Part shown: positions 35,357-45,826 of the stretch, one piece after another
Numbering within the stretch: the first letter of the stretch is position 1
Layout of the letters: each line of letters opens with the position of its first letter
Source of the DNA: Stachybotrys elegans
Lineage: Eukaryota > Ascomycota > Sordariomycetes > Hypocreales > Stachybotryaceae
Reading direction: 5' to 3'
Length of the DNA: 64,000 nt
NCBI GenBank assembly: GCA_020746835.1
Contig: JAGPNK010000002.1
Coordinates: 3,410,001 to 3,474,000, forward strand
Position numbers and translations under genes: made by a program
Notes under the pieces: generated by a model
Told to the model about the DNA's origin: nothing
The model's database searches: none
What the model saw: only the letters and a program-made list of their open reading frames with translations

Positions 35357-37068
35357 CTTGGTTCAGAATCGACTCTCGGCTCGTGGGAAGATGGGAAGTG
35401 GCTGGATAATAGTTGAGAGGAGAATATAGCAATTATAGAACAGAGGTAAGAGAGCGGTAGGTTTGAGTCGCGAAAGAGGAAAAAGGAGAAGCTGTTTGAA
35501 GGCACAAGTGGAATGGAAGCAACAGGAGACGCGGGGTTGTAAAGGGACTCAGGCTTCAAGTTGCGACTAGAAGTAGGCAGGCAACTTTAGTTAAGGAACC
35601 GCCAACCGACCTATCCTTAAGGTACTGCGATTCAGATGTGTTTCGAGCTGAGCCACCCCACATAACGCCAGTGCTTGTGCGCGGCGCGCCTAAGGTGTGG
35701 GAGGTACCGGTACAAGTGTATGAGCCGGCCTGTTCCACTACAGGTGCCTGACTCTCAGGGTCCTATCCCTGGCTCACTGGATGCTACATAGGTACCTACG
35801 AATACGAATCCGCAAGTTGGCCGGTACATGTGGGCAGGGTGTACCGCTAGATGATAGCACGCCACCTGACGAATCATGGGGCTGATGTAGCTACAAGCAG
35901 TGTGGCTGAGTTTGCCATACTCGCTCCAGGTGCGCAGAATGCCTCTTCCAAGTACCTGCTACAGCCAACACACAGGTATGTAGGTATGTATGATAGATGT
36001 TGTTCGTCAGAAGTCTGTTCCACTGCTATTGATAGACATAGCTTTCGTATTGACGACACCCGGCTGTGGACTGGCTGACTGATTTGCTTACCTGCAGCCT
36101 CTGTACCTCCCTCATATGGCTGCCTAACACGCCAGCATCGTGGGCACGGGCTGACCTGACTGGTCTGTGCCTTGCGCAAGACAGTTCTCAGGTTGGTCAG
36201 ATCCGGTTTTCATTGTCCCGTTCCATGGCAGAGCAAGGCTGCAATGAGGCAGCCACTTCATCTGGCTGCACTGCAGATGTCTGTGTGGACGGACGCATTC
36301 CAGAACACCACGGCATGCAATGCAAATGGCCAGGATCCCACGTGCCCGAACGGACATCAGATGTCCCCTATGAGGTGACGGGAGGTTGACCGGCTCGAGG
36401 GTGGCCAAACGGATGGCGGGGCCGCAACAGCCAATACCTGCCTGTAATTGGAAGAGGAACAAGCACCCCAGCTGATTGCAGGTTTAAGGGTACTTCCTAC
36501 TACGGACGGGGTAGTAGTCATCGGCAGAATCATGTCGATGTGTCACACCTTTTCAACAAAACCTCCCGTCAGTGCAGCCCAGTCACAAGCTCGGCATCGA
36601 GACAGCCTCCTCATTGATTCTAGTTGATATTAAAGCTGCCATCATGGCGTAGCCCATATTTCGCTTCCTCGCTCTCTTTTGCATGCCGTCCGCTCTCGGC
36701 CCCATCAGCTGCTGGGATTTTGTCATTACCCTTGCCTTACCTTACCTTATCCATCCACCACTATCTGGCACACCTTGTTCATCACCGCCTCTTCATCTTG
36801 GGGCTCGCAATGATTCTTGGCTGCTAGGTATTGACCGCTCCGTTAACCCAGCACTTCCTCCTACTTTACTTGCTTGCACACGTCGGCTATCCTCGTGCCA
36901 TCATCAAGATGATACGGTGCAAAGACATATACTTGATAACCCTCTATACCTTCGCATATACCAACGTTACATTGTTACACCGACGACTTGCACACACGGC
37001 TCGGAACCCTTGAGCTTCGTTGCACTACTATCGATATACTTGATTGCTCCAGATTGGCCCTCATAACC
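35357..37068. promoter_or_regulatory. Divergent region, SEC9 / GTPBP-like
   Basis: Long shared upstream region. It holds an exact AGGTACCT palindrome at 35790-35797 and a pyrimidine-rich, CCTTACCTTA-containing stretch before the GTPase start. Small frames here have no family resemblance. Confidence 0.5.
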
Positions 37069-39690
37069 ATGGCGTCCGTCTTCACTTACGACCCGGACCC
37101 TCCGAGGGTCTCGTCTCCTTGGCTGGCTCCCGAGGACTCTCAAAGTATGACTCAAAGGAGCTCTCCGGCGCCCGGCCAAATACAAACGCAGAATGGTCTG
37201 CTTTCCGACTATGGTGTCACCAAGCTGCAGGCCGAGCCTCAGTCGGGTCCCACGGAGTACAAGCTGCATTTGCTTCTGAGACCCAGGAGAGCCTTCAAGT
37301 TTATGAGTACTACTCCCAAGCCTGGATGCTCTCCATCGAGCTCTGCCAAAGCCCTCGCTGCTACACAGGTCGTCTCAACCCAGCAAACTCGCCAGCAGCG
37401 CCTGAAGCACCTCACTACTCAGCTCCTGTGGCGCTTGCAGCAGTCGTCTCCATATCATGCTTCCAGCTCTAAGGAGCTAACCATTCCCAAGCTTCCAGAC
37501 GACACTGCCGATCTCGATGCCCCTATCACCCCAGGTCTCCTCATACCTGGGTTGGAGGAGTCCAGAGGGGCGCTCTACGAGATTGGTGTGTCAGATGATG
37601 GAACTTTGGTTGGGCTGACCAAAGATGAGATAGACGAAAGCATCAAGACGCTGCGTGTTATGGCTGCCAGTCTCGGGTGTCTCGTTGAAATCGTCCGCAC
37701 CGTCATTGTAGGCGACTGCGAATGGGTCGAATCGACCGAATTGATTGACGATGCCTCGACTACACCCTTATTCGTCACCAGGCGAGGTCGACTTTGGGTT
37801 GCCGAGGCTTTAGTCACCCCGAATCTTGGACTAAAGGACGATTATGAGGCTGGAACTGGGTCCAAAGGTCAGGCCTCCAAGCGGGAGCCTGGTTCTGGTG
37901 CCACATCTGAGATGTCGGAGTCCATGGCGATCCCGAGCCGGGGCAGCTCCAAGACGCCGCAGCTGCGTGTGACTCTGACGGGACCTACAACTTCTGGAAA
38001 GTCCAGCCTGTTGGGGACGCTCTCTACGGGAACCCTAGACAACGGCCGTGGAAAAAGTCGATTGAGCCTTCTCAAGCATCGTCATGAAATGGCTTCGGGT
38101 GTTACCAGCTCCATTGCTCAGGAACTCATAGGCTACAAGGACAATGCCATCTTGAACTTCTCTCAGGGTAATATTGAATCTTGGGTGGACATACACGACT
38201 GCTCGGAGGGTGGCAGACTGGTCTTCCTCACTGATTCTGGCGGGCATCCTAGATATCGCCGCACTGTTCTGCGAGGACTCTTGAACTGGGCGCCGCATTG
38301 GAGCATATTGTGTATTGCCGCCGATGACGGCGAGCAGGCCCTGAGCGCCACGGGAGCAACCTCCTCTGCACGGGACGTTCTGGGATCAGCGGCAGCCGGG
38401 GTTGATCTCGTCAAGGCGCACCTGACGCTGGCCCTCCAATTGGAGGTTCCCATGGCTATCGTCATAACCAAGATGGACCTGGCAACCAACACAAGTGTGG
38501 GAGCTACTCTGAGCAAGGTCCTTACCGCCATCAAGAAGGCCGGACGCATCCCCAAGATTGTGCAGCCAAACAAGATGGAACAGTACCAGCATGATCGCAT
38601 CCAAGCCCAGGATCATGACAAGATACAGGATCTGGTCAACAACATAGCTGAAAGTGAGAGCTTGACAAAATACGTACCCATAGTCACGACCAGTGCGGTC
38701 AAAGGCACCGGCATCGGCTTGCTCCATGCACTACTGGAGAGGCTTCCTCTCCCCCCAGAGCCGACTGCCCATGACTTTGTCAAGGCTCTCAACCCGGAAC
38801 AGCCCAAGTCCCTTTTCCACATTGACGACACCTTCAATCTTCCGGCTTCCTACACCAGCCTTGTCGGAGGTGGTGAGCGTCAAGGAGTGGTAGTCTCTGG
38901 GCACCTGCGCTTCGGGAGCCTCTCGGTTGGCGATCGAATTGTTGTTGGGCCTTTTCAGTCCGATGACGAAGACTCCCGGGGACTGGCACCTGATGACCGA
39001 CCGTCTCCAGGAAGCTTCGGCTTGTCAATATCTCATCCTGCATCGGCGCAGTTAGCGCGGATTGCCATGAAGAATGCGATCTCGGCGTCCACCGTGGTCG
39101 GAGAGTGGCATGAAGCCCAAGTTGTCAGCATTCGTAATCTCCGACTGCCTGTGAGGACACTTGGACCCGGACAGGCCGGCTCTATTGGTCTCGCTTTCGA
39201 GCGCCTTCTGGGCGGCGACGCCGATGGAGGCGAGCCTCGAATACGTGTTCGCAGAGGAATGGTGCTCGCAGTCCCGTCCAAGCATATGCTCGACACCGGT
39301 CTATCTCTACAAGCTGCCAGTGGTTTCACTGCGGCCTTTGACGATGCAGCCATTGATTCTCTAGCTGTTGGCTCATTTGTGAATGTCTATGTAGCAAGCG
39401 TGCGAGCGGCCGCGCGCGTTGCCGGTGTCTCGCGTCACCGTGGAATCAGCAGGTTCGGTGAAGTGGTCAACGAAGACTTTGATGATATTTTCGGTTTGAA
39501 TAACGATACTGAGGACGGAAGTACGCCTTCCTCCAGCACGGTTTCCGGGGGTGGTGAGGTGTTTTTGGAACTGCTTCACAACCGTGAGTGGGTAGAGCTG
39601 GGTTCACGAGTGATTCTGCTTGAGGGCGGCAGCCAAGATCGATCTGGGCTAGAGGGCTTCGCAGGACGAATCGTGGAGATTGTCGACTGA
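37069..39690 (+). CDS. GTP-binding protein, GTPBP1/GTPBP2-like translational GTPase
   Basis: Translation-factor-type GTPase of the EF1A-related GTPBP1/2 group; animal members act in ribosome rescue and RNA turnover, and I infer a similar role. Single exon, 873 residues from ATG 37069. G motifs: G1 GPTTSGKSS at 305-313; G2 Thr in GVTSSIAQE; G3 DSGGHPRY from 389; G4 TKMD from 467; G5 SAVKG near 544. A beta-barrel-like part follows (VSGHLRFGSLSVGDRIVVGPF), then a C-terminal domain. The N-terminal 300 residues are partly low-complexity. Residues usually fixed in the G motifs are present, so it should be active. It converges on EMC6 with 199 bases between. Confidence 0.87.
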   Translation: MASVFTYDPDPPRVSSPWLAPEDSQSMTQRSSPAPGQIQTQNGLLSDYGVTKLQAEPQSGPTEYKLHLLLRPRRAFKFMSTTPKPGCSPSSSAKALAATQVVSTQQTRQQRLKHLTTQLLWRLQQSSPYHASSSKELTIPKLPDDTADLDAPITPGLLIPGLEESRGALYEIGVSDDGTLVGLTKDEIDESIKTLRVMAASLGCLVEIVRTVIVGDCEWVESTELIDDASTTPLFVTRRGRLWVAEALVTPNLGLKDDYEAGTGSKGQASKREPGSGATSEMSESMAIPSRGSSKTPQLRVTLTGPTTSGKSSLLGTLSTGTLDNGRGKSRLSLLKHRHEMASGVTSSIAQELIGYKDNAILNFSQGNIESWVDIHDCSEGGRLVFLTDSGGHPRYRRTVLRGLLNWAPHWSILCIAADDGEQALSATGATSSARDVLGSAAAGVDLVKAHLTLALQLEVPMAIVITKMDLATNTSVGATLSKVLTAIKKAGRIPKIVQPNKMEQYQHDRIQAQDHDKIQDLVNNIAESESLTKYVPIVTTSAVKGTGIGLLHALLERLPLPPEPTAHDFVKALNPEQPKSLFHIDDTFNLPASYTSLVGGGERQGVVVSGHLRFGSLSVGDRIVVGPFQSDDEDSRGLAPDDRPSPGSFGLSISHPASAQLARIAMKNAISASTVVGEWHEAQVVSIRNLRLPVRTLGPGQAGSIGLAFERLLGGDADGGEPRIRVRRGMVLAVPSKHMLDTGLSLQAASGFTAAFDDAAIDSLAVGSFVNVYVASVRAAARVAGVSRHRGISRFGEVVNEDFDDIFGLNNDTEDGSTPSSSTVSGGGEVFLELLHNREWVELGSRVILLEGGSQDRSGLEGFAGRIVEIVD

Positions 39691-39889
39691 TTTTTGTCTT
39701 GGTTATTGTGGGTTTCCGTCCTGATCGCAGTATTTTGTTCTTGATTTATGTTGTAAAGCGCAGCAGCAGTGGCTGCATTCATGTTTGAGAATCATTGTAG
39801 TTTATTTCATTCAGATGTCCTATGGTATACCACGCAAACAACCCCGTAACGCCGTTATAGCGAGCCCACGGAATCAGGACCGCGCCCAC

Positions 39890-40306
39890 CTACGCCCTCA
39901 CCAAGCCATAAAACAAGGTCCATGTGAGGACGAAGCCAGACAGGCCATTGAACAGCCCACTGGTCCAGAAGTCGAAGACGCCTCGGTAGTATCGCCCGGT
40001 GCTGAGAAACGTGCGACCTTCGGCTAGAGATGCAGGCGCGATATGGACAAGGTAGAGGAGGAATGTCGTCAGGATCGAGAAGAGGATGTAGCCGAGAAAG
40101 CCGCTGTACGATTCCAGTCCCAAGATTCCAGCGCTGACGCCAAAGAGGGATGCAGCCAAGCTGTGCAGATTCGAGAGGGTCTAAACACAGCCAAGGTCAG
40201 GTATTTGAGGCGAAAGCTCGGCCACTATGGTCGTCATTACCTTGGTGTTATGGATCACAGACTCCTGGACGATTGGGTTGATTTGCATTTCTCGTTCGGA
40301 CGGCAT
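39890..40306 (-). CDS. emc6: ER membrane complex subunit 6
   Basis: Small subunit of the EMC insertase, which inserts membrane proteins at the ER. Two exons on the minus strand, 40306-40241 and 40180-39890, 118 residues. Intron 40181-40240 has GTAATG and TTTAG with a CTGAC branch site; splicing joins NPIVQESVIHNTK to TLSNLHSLAASLFG, the family signature. Predicted helices: about 33-55 (SLFGVSAGILGLESYSGFLG), 56-75, and a C-terminal helix ending LTWTLFYGLVRA. Start at MPSEREMQ was chosen because it gives the normal family length; an upstream extension is possible but unlikely. Confidence 0.95.
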
Positions 40307-40906
40307 GGTTGCGGCTACGTTGTTGAGCGCGGGCGCAAGACTTAGACGGGGTCGATCGGGTATATCTCGTCGGATGGACCAGAGCGGTGGTCGGCGGATT
40401 GGATCGACGTCGTGTCTGCAGGAAGGGATAGGTAGCTTCAGCTGGTTGTGAAGCTTCGATATACCTAGGTATGGTGTTGAGGACAGTGCCATGTAATAAT
40501 TATGGGGCGGAGGTTCTTAGTAGGCCGGGCCGACACGCACTCCGCTGATGCTTCCAGACAACCGAACTTGGTGTAAGTGCCCAGGGATCACTTGTCGTCA
40601 TTTGTCCTCCGAGTGTTTCGCAACAGTTCTACTAGTATCGGTATATAGATTTTAATGTATAACAGATGGATTCCAGCAATTTTCATTCCTCTCAGAAACG
40701 GCTGCTCTCTCTGCGCACACATGTACAAGAAAGTACATCCACGACAGATGGGCGACAGGCATGGAGGGGCACGGCTACTACCAAGGTAGCAAGCAATGGC
40801 GGGGCTAGTCCAGATCGATCTGAAAGTCCGCAGCTATTTCTCGTCGTTCTGTCAGGTTTCCTCAACTGCCATTGCACGAAATATTCACGCGAGAATCAAC
40901 ACCAAA
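40307..40906. promoter_or_regulatory. Divergent promoter, EMC6 / HEM12
   Basis: A 600-base bidirectional upstream region. No recognised site; no gene. Confidence 0.5.
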
Positions 40907-42201
40907 ATGGAGCCTACGTTTGAGCCTCTCAAGAATGACCTGCTGCTTCGCGCTGCTCGAGGTATGTTGGTAACCACGGCTCTGCCTAGGCCTCCTCCAT
41001 CTTTTGCAAGAAGTGAGACTTAGGCTGGGCCATGTGTAGGTGAGGTCGTGGAGCGCCCGCCGATGTGGGTGATGCGGCAAGGTAAGACAACGCGCGATGC
41101 GGTCCCTCCTCTGTCGGCTCGTCCGGGCTTACAACTCTTCTACAGCCGGTCGATATCTGCCCGAGTATCACGAGGCAAAGGGCTCTCGCGACTTCTTCGA
41201 GTGCTGCCGCGATCCCGAGGTTGCCTCCACGCTGACGCTTCAGCCCATCGAACGCTATGCCGGCCTCATTGATGCCGCAATCATCTTCTCGGACATTCTC
41301 GTCATCCCGCAGGCCATGGGTATGGTCGTGGAAATGGTGGACAAGAAGGGCCCGCACTTCCCGCAGCCCTTGGATACGCCTGCCGACGACCAATACCGCC
41401 AGGTCCTGGAGCGCGAGACACACGTTGCCGACGAGCTCGACTATGTCTACAAGGCCATCACGTTGACGAGGAACAAGCTGGCAGGGAGGGTTCCTCTGAT
41501 TGGTTTCTGCGGTGCCCCCTGGACCTTGTTCTGCTACATGGTGGAGGGAGGAGGTACGAAGCTGTTTGCCCGCAGCAAGACGTGGATCTACAAGTACCCC
41601 GAGGAGACCAAGAAGCTCCTTCTCAAGCTCGCCGACATCTGCGTTGAGCATCTCGCGCTGCAGGTCAAGGCCGGTGCTCAACTGGTCATGGTTTTCGACT
41701 CGTGGGCAGGCGAGCTCGGCCCGTCGGCCTTTCGTGATTTTTCCGAGCCTTACCTGGCTCATATCGCCGAGAAGCTGCCGCAGAAGCTGCAGAGTCTCGG
41801 TCTTGACCGGGTCCCCATGACTGTATTCCCCAAGGGAGCATGGCATGCACTCGACGCCGCCTGCAGCCTGGGCTTCGACGTCGTGGGAATGGACTGGCTC
41901 CAGGATCCCGCCGAGGCAGTGCGAATAAGGGGAGACCGTCCAGTTGTCTTTCAGGGCAACGCGGATCCCGGAGTTCTCTACGGAACCAAGGAAGGTATTA
42001 CCAAGGCTGTGGAGGAGATGGTCAAGGGATTCTGGGTCGGAAACAAAGGTTGGATCGCCAACTTGGGACATGGTACGTTGACGCAGCGACTTCCCTCGCA
42101 CCAGTTTATTCTCTAACAACATTCAAGGCATTACCCCCGGTGTTGACCCCGAGAACTTGAAGCACTTCTTCCAGGAGATCCACCGATTGACGAAACAATG
42201 A
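40907..42201 (+). CDS. hem12: Uroporphyrinogen decarboxylase
   Basis: Cytosolic haem-pathway enzyme converting uroporphyrinogen III to coproporphyrinogen III. Four exons: 40907-40961, 41040-41081, 41146-42072 and 42128-42201, 365 residues (yeast Hem12 is 362). Introns are 78, 64 and 55 bases; exon 2 is only 42 bases, so automated callers may miss it, but it supplies [13 protein letters not shown] and completes the active-site motif [11 protein letters not shown]. The substrate-binding region includes FCGAPWTL and a catalytic Asp-like region at [10 protein letters not shown]; the C-terminal [11 protein letters not shown] block is complete. The start codon gives [12 protein letters not shown], aligned with yeast. 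Confidence 0.96.
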
Positions 42202-42783
42202 GGAAGATGTAATCAATACACGCAATGCAAGCCTGGCAATGTGGAAAAGCAATGGACCGTCTGGTAAATGAAAATGGCACATGAAGTCCTTCTGGAGCAA
42301 TGTTGAAGGTTGGTCATGATCTCAGTCTTGTTACTGGTACATCAAGGTGAAAATAGACATCTTCAGAGGAATATGCTGACATCAAATTTCTCCCCCGAGT
42401 GGGTAAGGAGGTCGTCCTGCTGTTGTTCAAGTGTTGTTCATTGTTAAGAAAAAGAAAGAAGTAGACGTGGTATCTCGAATACAGCAGCAGTTCCATAATC
42501 CGTCGTACCAAATCCAAGACAGCAACCCTATGGTCGTCGTTCGTACAAATATCCCGTTCCCTTACTTTTTTCGTTTTCATCCAGCGCCGAGCAGAAAAGA
42601 AGATTTTCAAAAACAAATATACTGGTCCTTCCACAGCAAAGAAAACTCCGAGGCTCGACAGAAACATTTCATCATGAGTTTCCCAACAGGGGCTTTCCGT
42701 AAGCTGGAGCAGAAGATGGGGTCGTTATGAGCCGGACACGGGCTCTTTCAATATTGAAACATGAGCAGGCGCAGGCCGGGCTT
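42202..42783. other. Convergent 3' spacer, HEM12 / Par32-like
   Basis: About 580 A/T-rich bases between converging genes, presumably 3' untranslated regions. Nothing else seen. Confidence 0.6.
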
Positions 42784-43250
42784 TTATGGCTTTCGGCCAA
42801 AGAGCCAAGACAGGCGCTTCTTCTCCTTGCCGGTGGAGGATGAGTCGTCGTCGATTCCAGAGCTGGGCACACGGGTGAGGTCGACGTTCTCGCCCTTGAA
42901 GACGTTGCCAGCACCGCCACGGCCAGCATACTGAGCACCTGAGCTAGGGCGACGGGGGACACTAAGCAAAAAGGTCAGCCTGTCTGCGCATATACGTGAC
43001 GAAGGGCAAGGACCTAATGGGATGAGGAGGGGGAGAGAACGTACGCTTCAACATCCTGGCGCTGGCGGGTCAAGACGGGGTCGTCGTTCCTGGCCATATT
43101 GCCGTTTCCGCCGCGGCCGGTAGTGACGACGGGCTTCTTGAGGGTCGGGGTCGCGAGATCAGCAGGAGAGAGAGTGGGAGAGAGGCCAGACTTGGCCATG
43201 TTGCCAGCTCCGCCGCGGCCGTAGGATGCCATGTGAGAAGTGGCAGCCAT
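42784..43250 (-). CDS. Par32-like small protein with GRGGAGN repeats (DUF3602)
   Basis: A 127-residue probably disordered protein of the DUF3602 family; in yeast Par32 links TOR signalling to ammonium transport, which may not hold here. Two exons on the minus strand, 43250-43045 and 42961-42784; the 83-base intron has GTACGT and a TTAG acceptor and frame is kept. Three diagnostic repeats are visible: YGRGGAGNMAK (about 10-20), TGRGGNGNMAR (about 44-54) and AGRGGAGNVFK (about 83-93). The tail is Ser/Lys-rich and ends WLFGRKP. The family's repeats often carry phosphorylated Ser nearby. Start chosen as the first ATG of the frame. Confidence 0.87.
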
Positions 43251-45826
43251 TGTGTTGTGTGTTTTGGAAGATATGGGGTGGGATGTGATAGGCGTTGGGT
43301 ATTCGTGTTTTTTTAGGCCGTCAACGCCAATGGAGAGAGAGTTTCTCGAAGGTTTATAGCGGAAAAGACAGCAAGCGGGATGGCGATTATGATGAACAAT
43401 GGGAGAGAAGGTCTGGGTGGCCGTGGTCTCTAAATACGTGTGACCAATCTAACCTTGCGCCTCGGGCAACACCAAGGAATTTTCATTCTTATTTCCCGTT
43501 TCCTCACTCGTCTCACTGCCTCCTCCGTCCCAGCCTGAGTCGACGCCAGGCGTGCCAAGTCCGGGGGCTTTTGATCACAAGGGAGGCAGAAAAAGAGGCA
43601 AGTGGACGAGTCCAAGACTCCTCCCGTCTCCACCATGAAGCTATTAACTAACGAAAACGTAATGAAAACAAGCTCTTGCACCATATGACCCGGTCCCCAG
43701 GCCTGGCGGCAAACAGCGTTTTCTCTACCCGGACCCCTTCGGAGCCCTTTCTTTCCCCTTCCCCTACGCCATGTTTGGGCTTAGCCTTGGCCGTTGGGTG
43801 GGCGGCTAAGAGCCACCTTAAATCTTTTTTTCTTTCTTCCTGCTTCTTCTCGATCGGCTTTCCGAGCGGGAGGCGAGGCGGGGAATGAAAGGGGAATGGG
43901 AAATTTGATTCCATAGCGTTGCTGCTGTGGGAAGGGTTGCCGGCAAGCTGGAAGTGACGCCACCGCATAACCCACTAGGCATGAGAATGACTGTGCTGAA
44001 TCCTCCCTGGTCATGTGAAGGTTGGCATTGCGTGCTTGTGTCGCCAGATTCGCTACAGGACGTACGTACATATGCGGTCTTGATATGACACGGCACGTCG
44101 GTCTGAACTAGTCTGCAATATATTACAAACTCACCGTAGGTTCATGTCGTAAGCTGGGGAGCGCGTATGCTCGGCCTTTTTCAAAAATATGTGTTGGGAG
44201 CTTCAGTCTTTGTGTAACCGTACCCATGGACGATATTCCACCATACATAAACGCCCCTAATCGCACGTGCACTTGGTGATGCTCTCCCCAAGGCATGGTG
44301 CCTTCGTGGCTTTGGAACAGCGCGGTGACTGGTTTAGGGTAGTAGTTTGCCAAGCACCGGAATGGCGAATTTCAGGGAGGCGAACAGCCCCATCAAACAA
44401 GTTTTTGTACTTAGTAGTCATTGAATCTGGAGTCACTCTGTCAATAGCCGGAAAAAGTCATGTCCTTGTCTTTAGCATCTTGGCGCTCAAAGTTTTTCTT
44501 CGCTCGTTCCATCCTTCGCTTGCATGGGATGGGGCTCCCTCTGAAACGTCATCATCGCCAACCAGCCGAATGTGTCATGCCCTAATTCCACCACCGCCAC
44601 CACCAATACCACCACGTGCGTTTGCCGGCGCGTAAAACCTCAGGTCGGTAGTGCTAAGCCGCGATGATGTTATTCATAATCACTGGCCAACCAATTGGCG
44701 TGTGCGGTTATACTTGCCAACCCGGCGCCCAGGAACACAGCCGCTCCCAGCCGTGTTTTGATACGTAGCTGAGGGTGGCAAGCCAACCCGAGAAAATACT
44801 CCCAGGAGCTTGCCATTGTCAGATCGGGCACTCCGTACACCGCACATGACATTTAACCTGACTAGCTTTGCTTCGCAATTCGCCATATGACCCAACTCCT
44901 GTCTCTGTGAGATGCCATGTCCATCACACATTAACCCCTGCTTCTAATGGCCTTCCCTCTCACAACCCCTCATGAAACAGCATGATTCACGTGGCCGTCC
45001 TTGCTGCCCAGCTAAGATGTTAGTCGACATCTTGGGGCACCGAATCTGACACCCGAGAAATGAGTTTGCCGTACGGAGTACGTCATTGTAATCCCACCCA
45101 TGTTCTTTATCGCCGAATTCATATGCTCGGGAGTCCATGTCACAGCTCTTCTCCGCGTTTTGTCGCCCCCACAGGATGCAGCTGCATATCACCCACGTTG
45201 GCGCCAGGCACATCCCAGATCTATATAGCTTGGCAGGGCGTCGCCCTTCATTCAGTAAAGCTATAAATACTAAACCCAGTCTTGGTTTGACTACAGAGTA
45301 CCACTTATGCAAGTCATCAAAAGATGTCGAGAGCTTGTTATGGCTGACATTGGCATCGAGTCTTGCATGGAACCAGGCAGTGACCTGACGATGGACACGG
45401 GTGTGTGCATGTGATAAATGATTCATACAGACATATAAACGTATATACATTGCAGTCGTCATCAGGCATACTTCAAACGCATCCCACTTGTATTACCAGC
45501 CACCTACCCGAACATTCCATACAAGCCCTGTAGGACCTCCAGTCCGACTGCCATCCTCTTTTCATAAGACATGAGATCCAAAACATAACCATGACTTTCG
45601 CGCCTTCCTCGTGTATCAAGCGGAAATCTGAGCACCCCCTGCCTTGGTCATACCAGAGCCGTGCTTGCTGTGGTGTCGAAGGGCAAGCTGCGGGAGGCTT
45701 TTGAGCTTGCCACAAACTCTTTGATAGACGACCTGAGAGATGACCAAGCGGTGATTATTGGTGTCATCGCATCGTGCTTCTAACCCACACTGTTGCTCGT
45801 TGCCATCAACGAAGCTTCTCAACCGT
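43251..45826. promoter_or_regulatory. Spacer: Par32-like upstream region and VelB 3' flank
   Basis: A 2.6-kb gap between two leftward genes. It contains an exact TACGGAGTA at 45072-45080 and a CCACCAC-rich run at about 44588-44611. Open frames up to 172 codons (44944-45462 minus) look random. No gene supported. Confidence 0.5.

Noticed and set aside
44944..45462. 172-codon minus frame between Par32-like and VelB genes
   Set aside because: No family resemblance; uneven composition.
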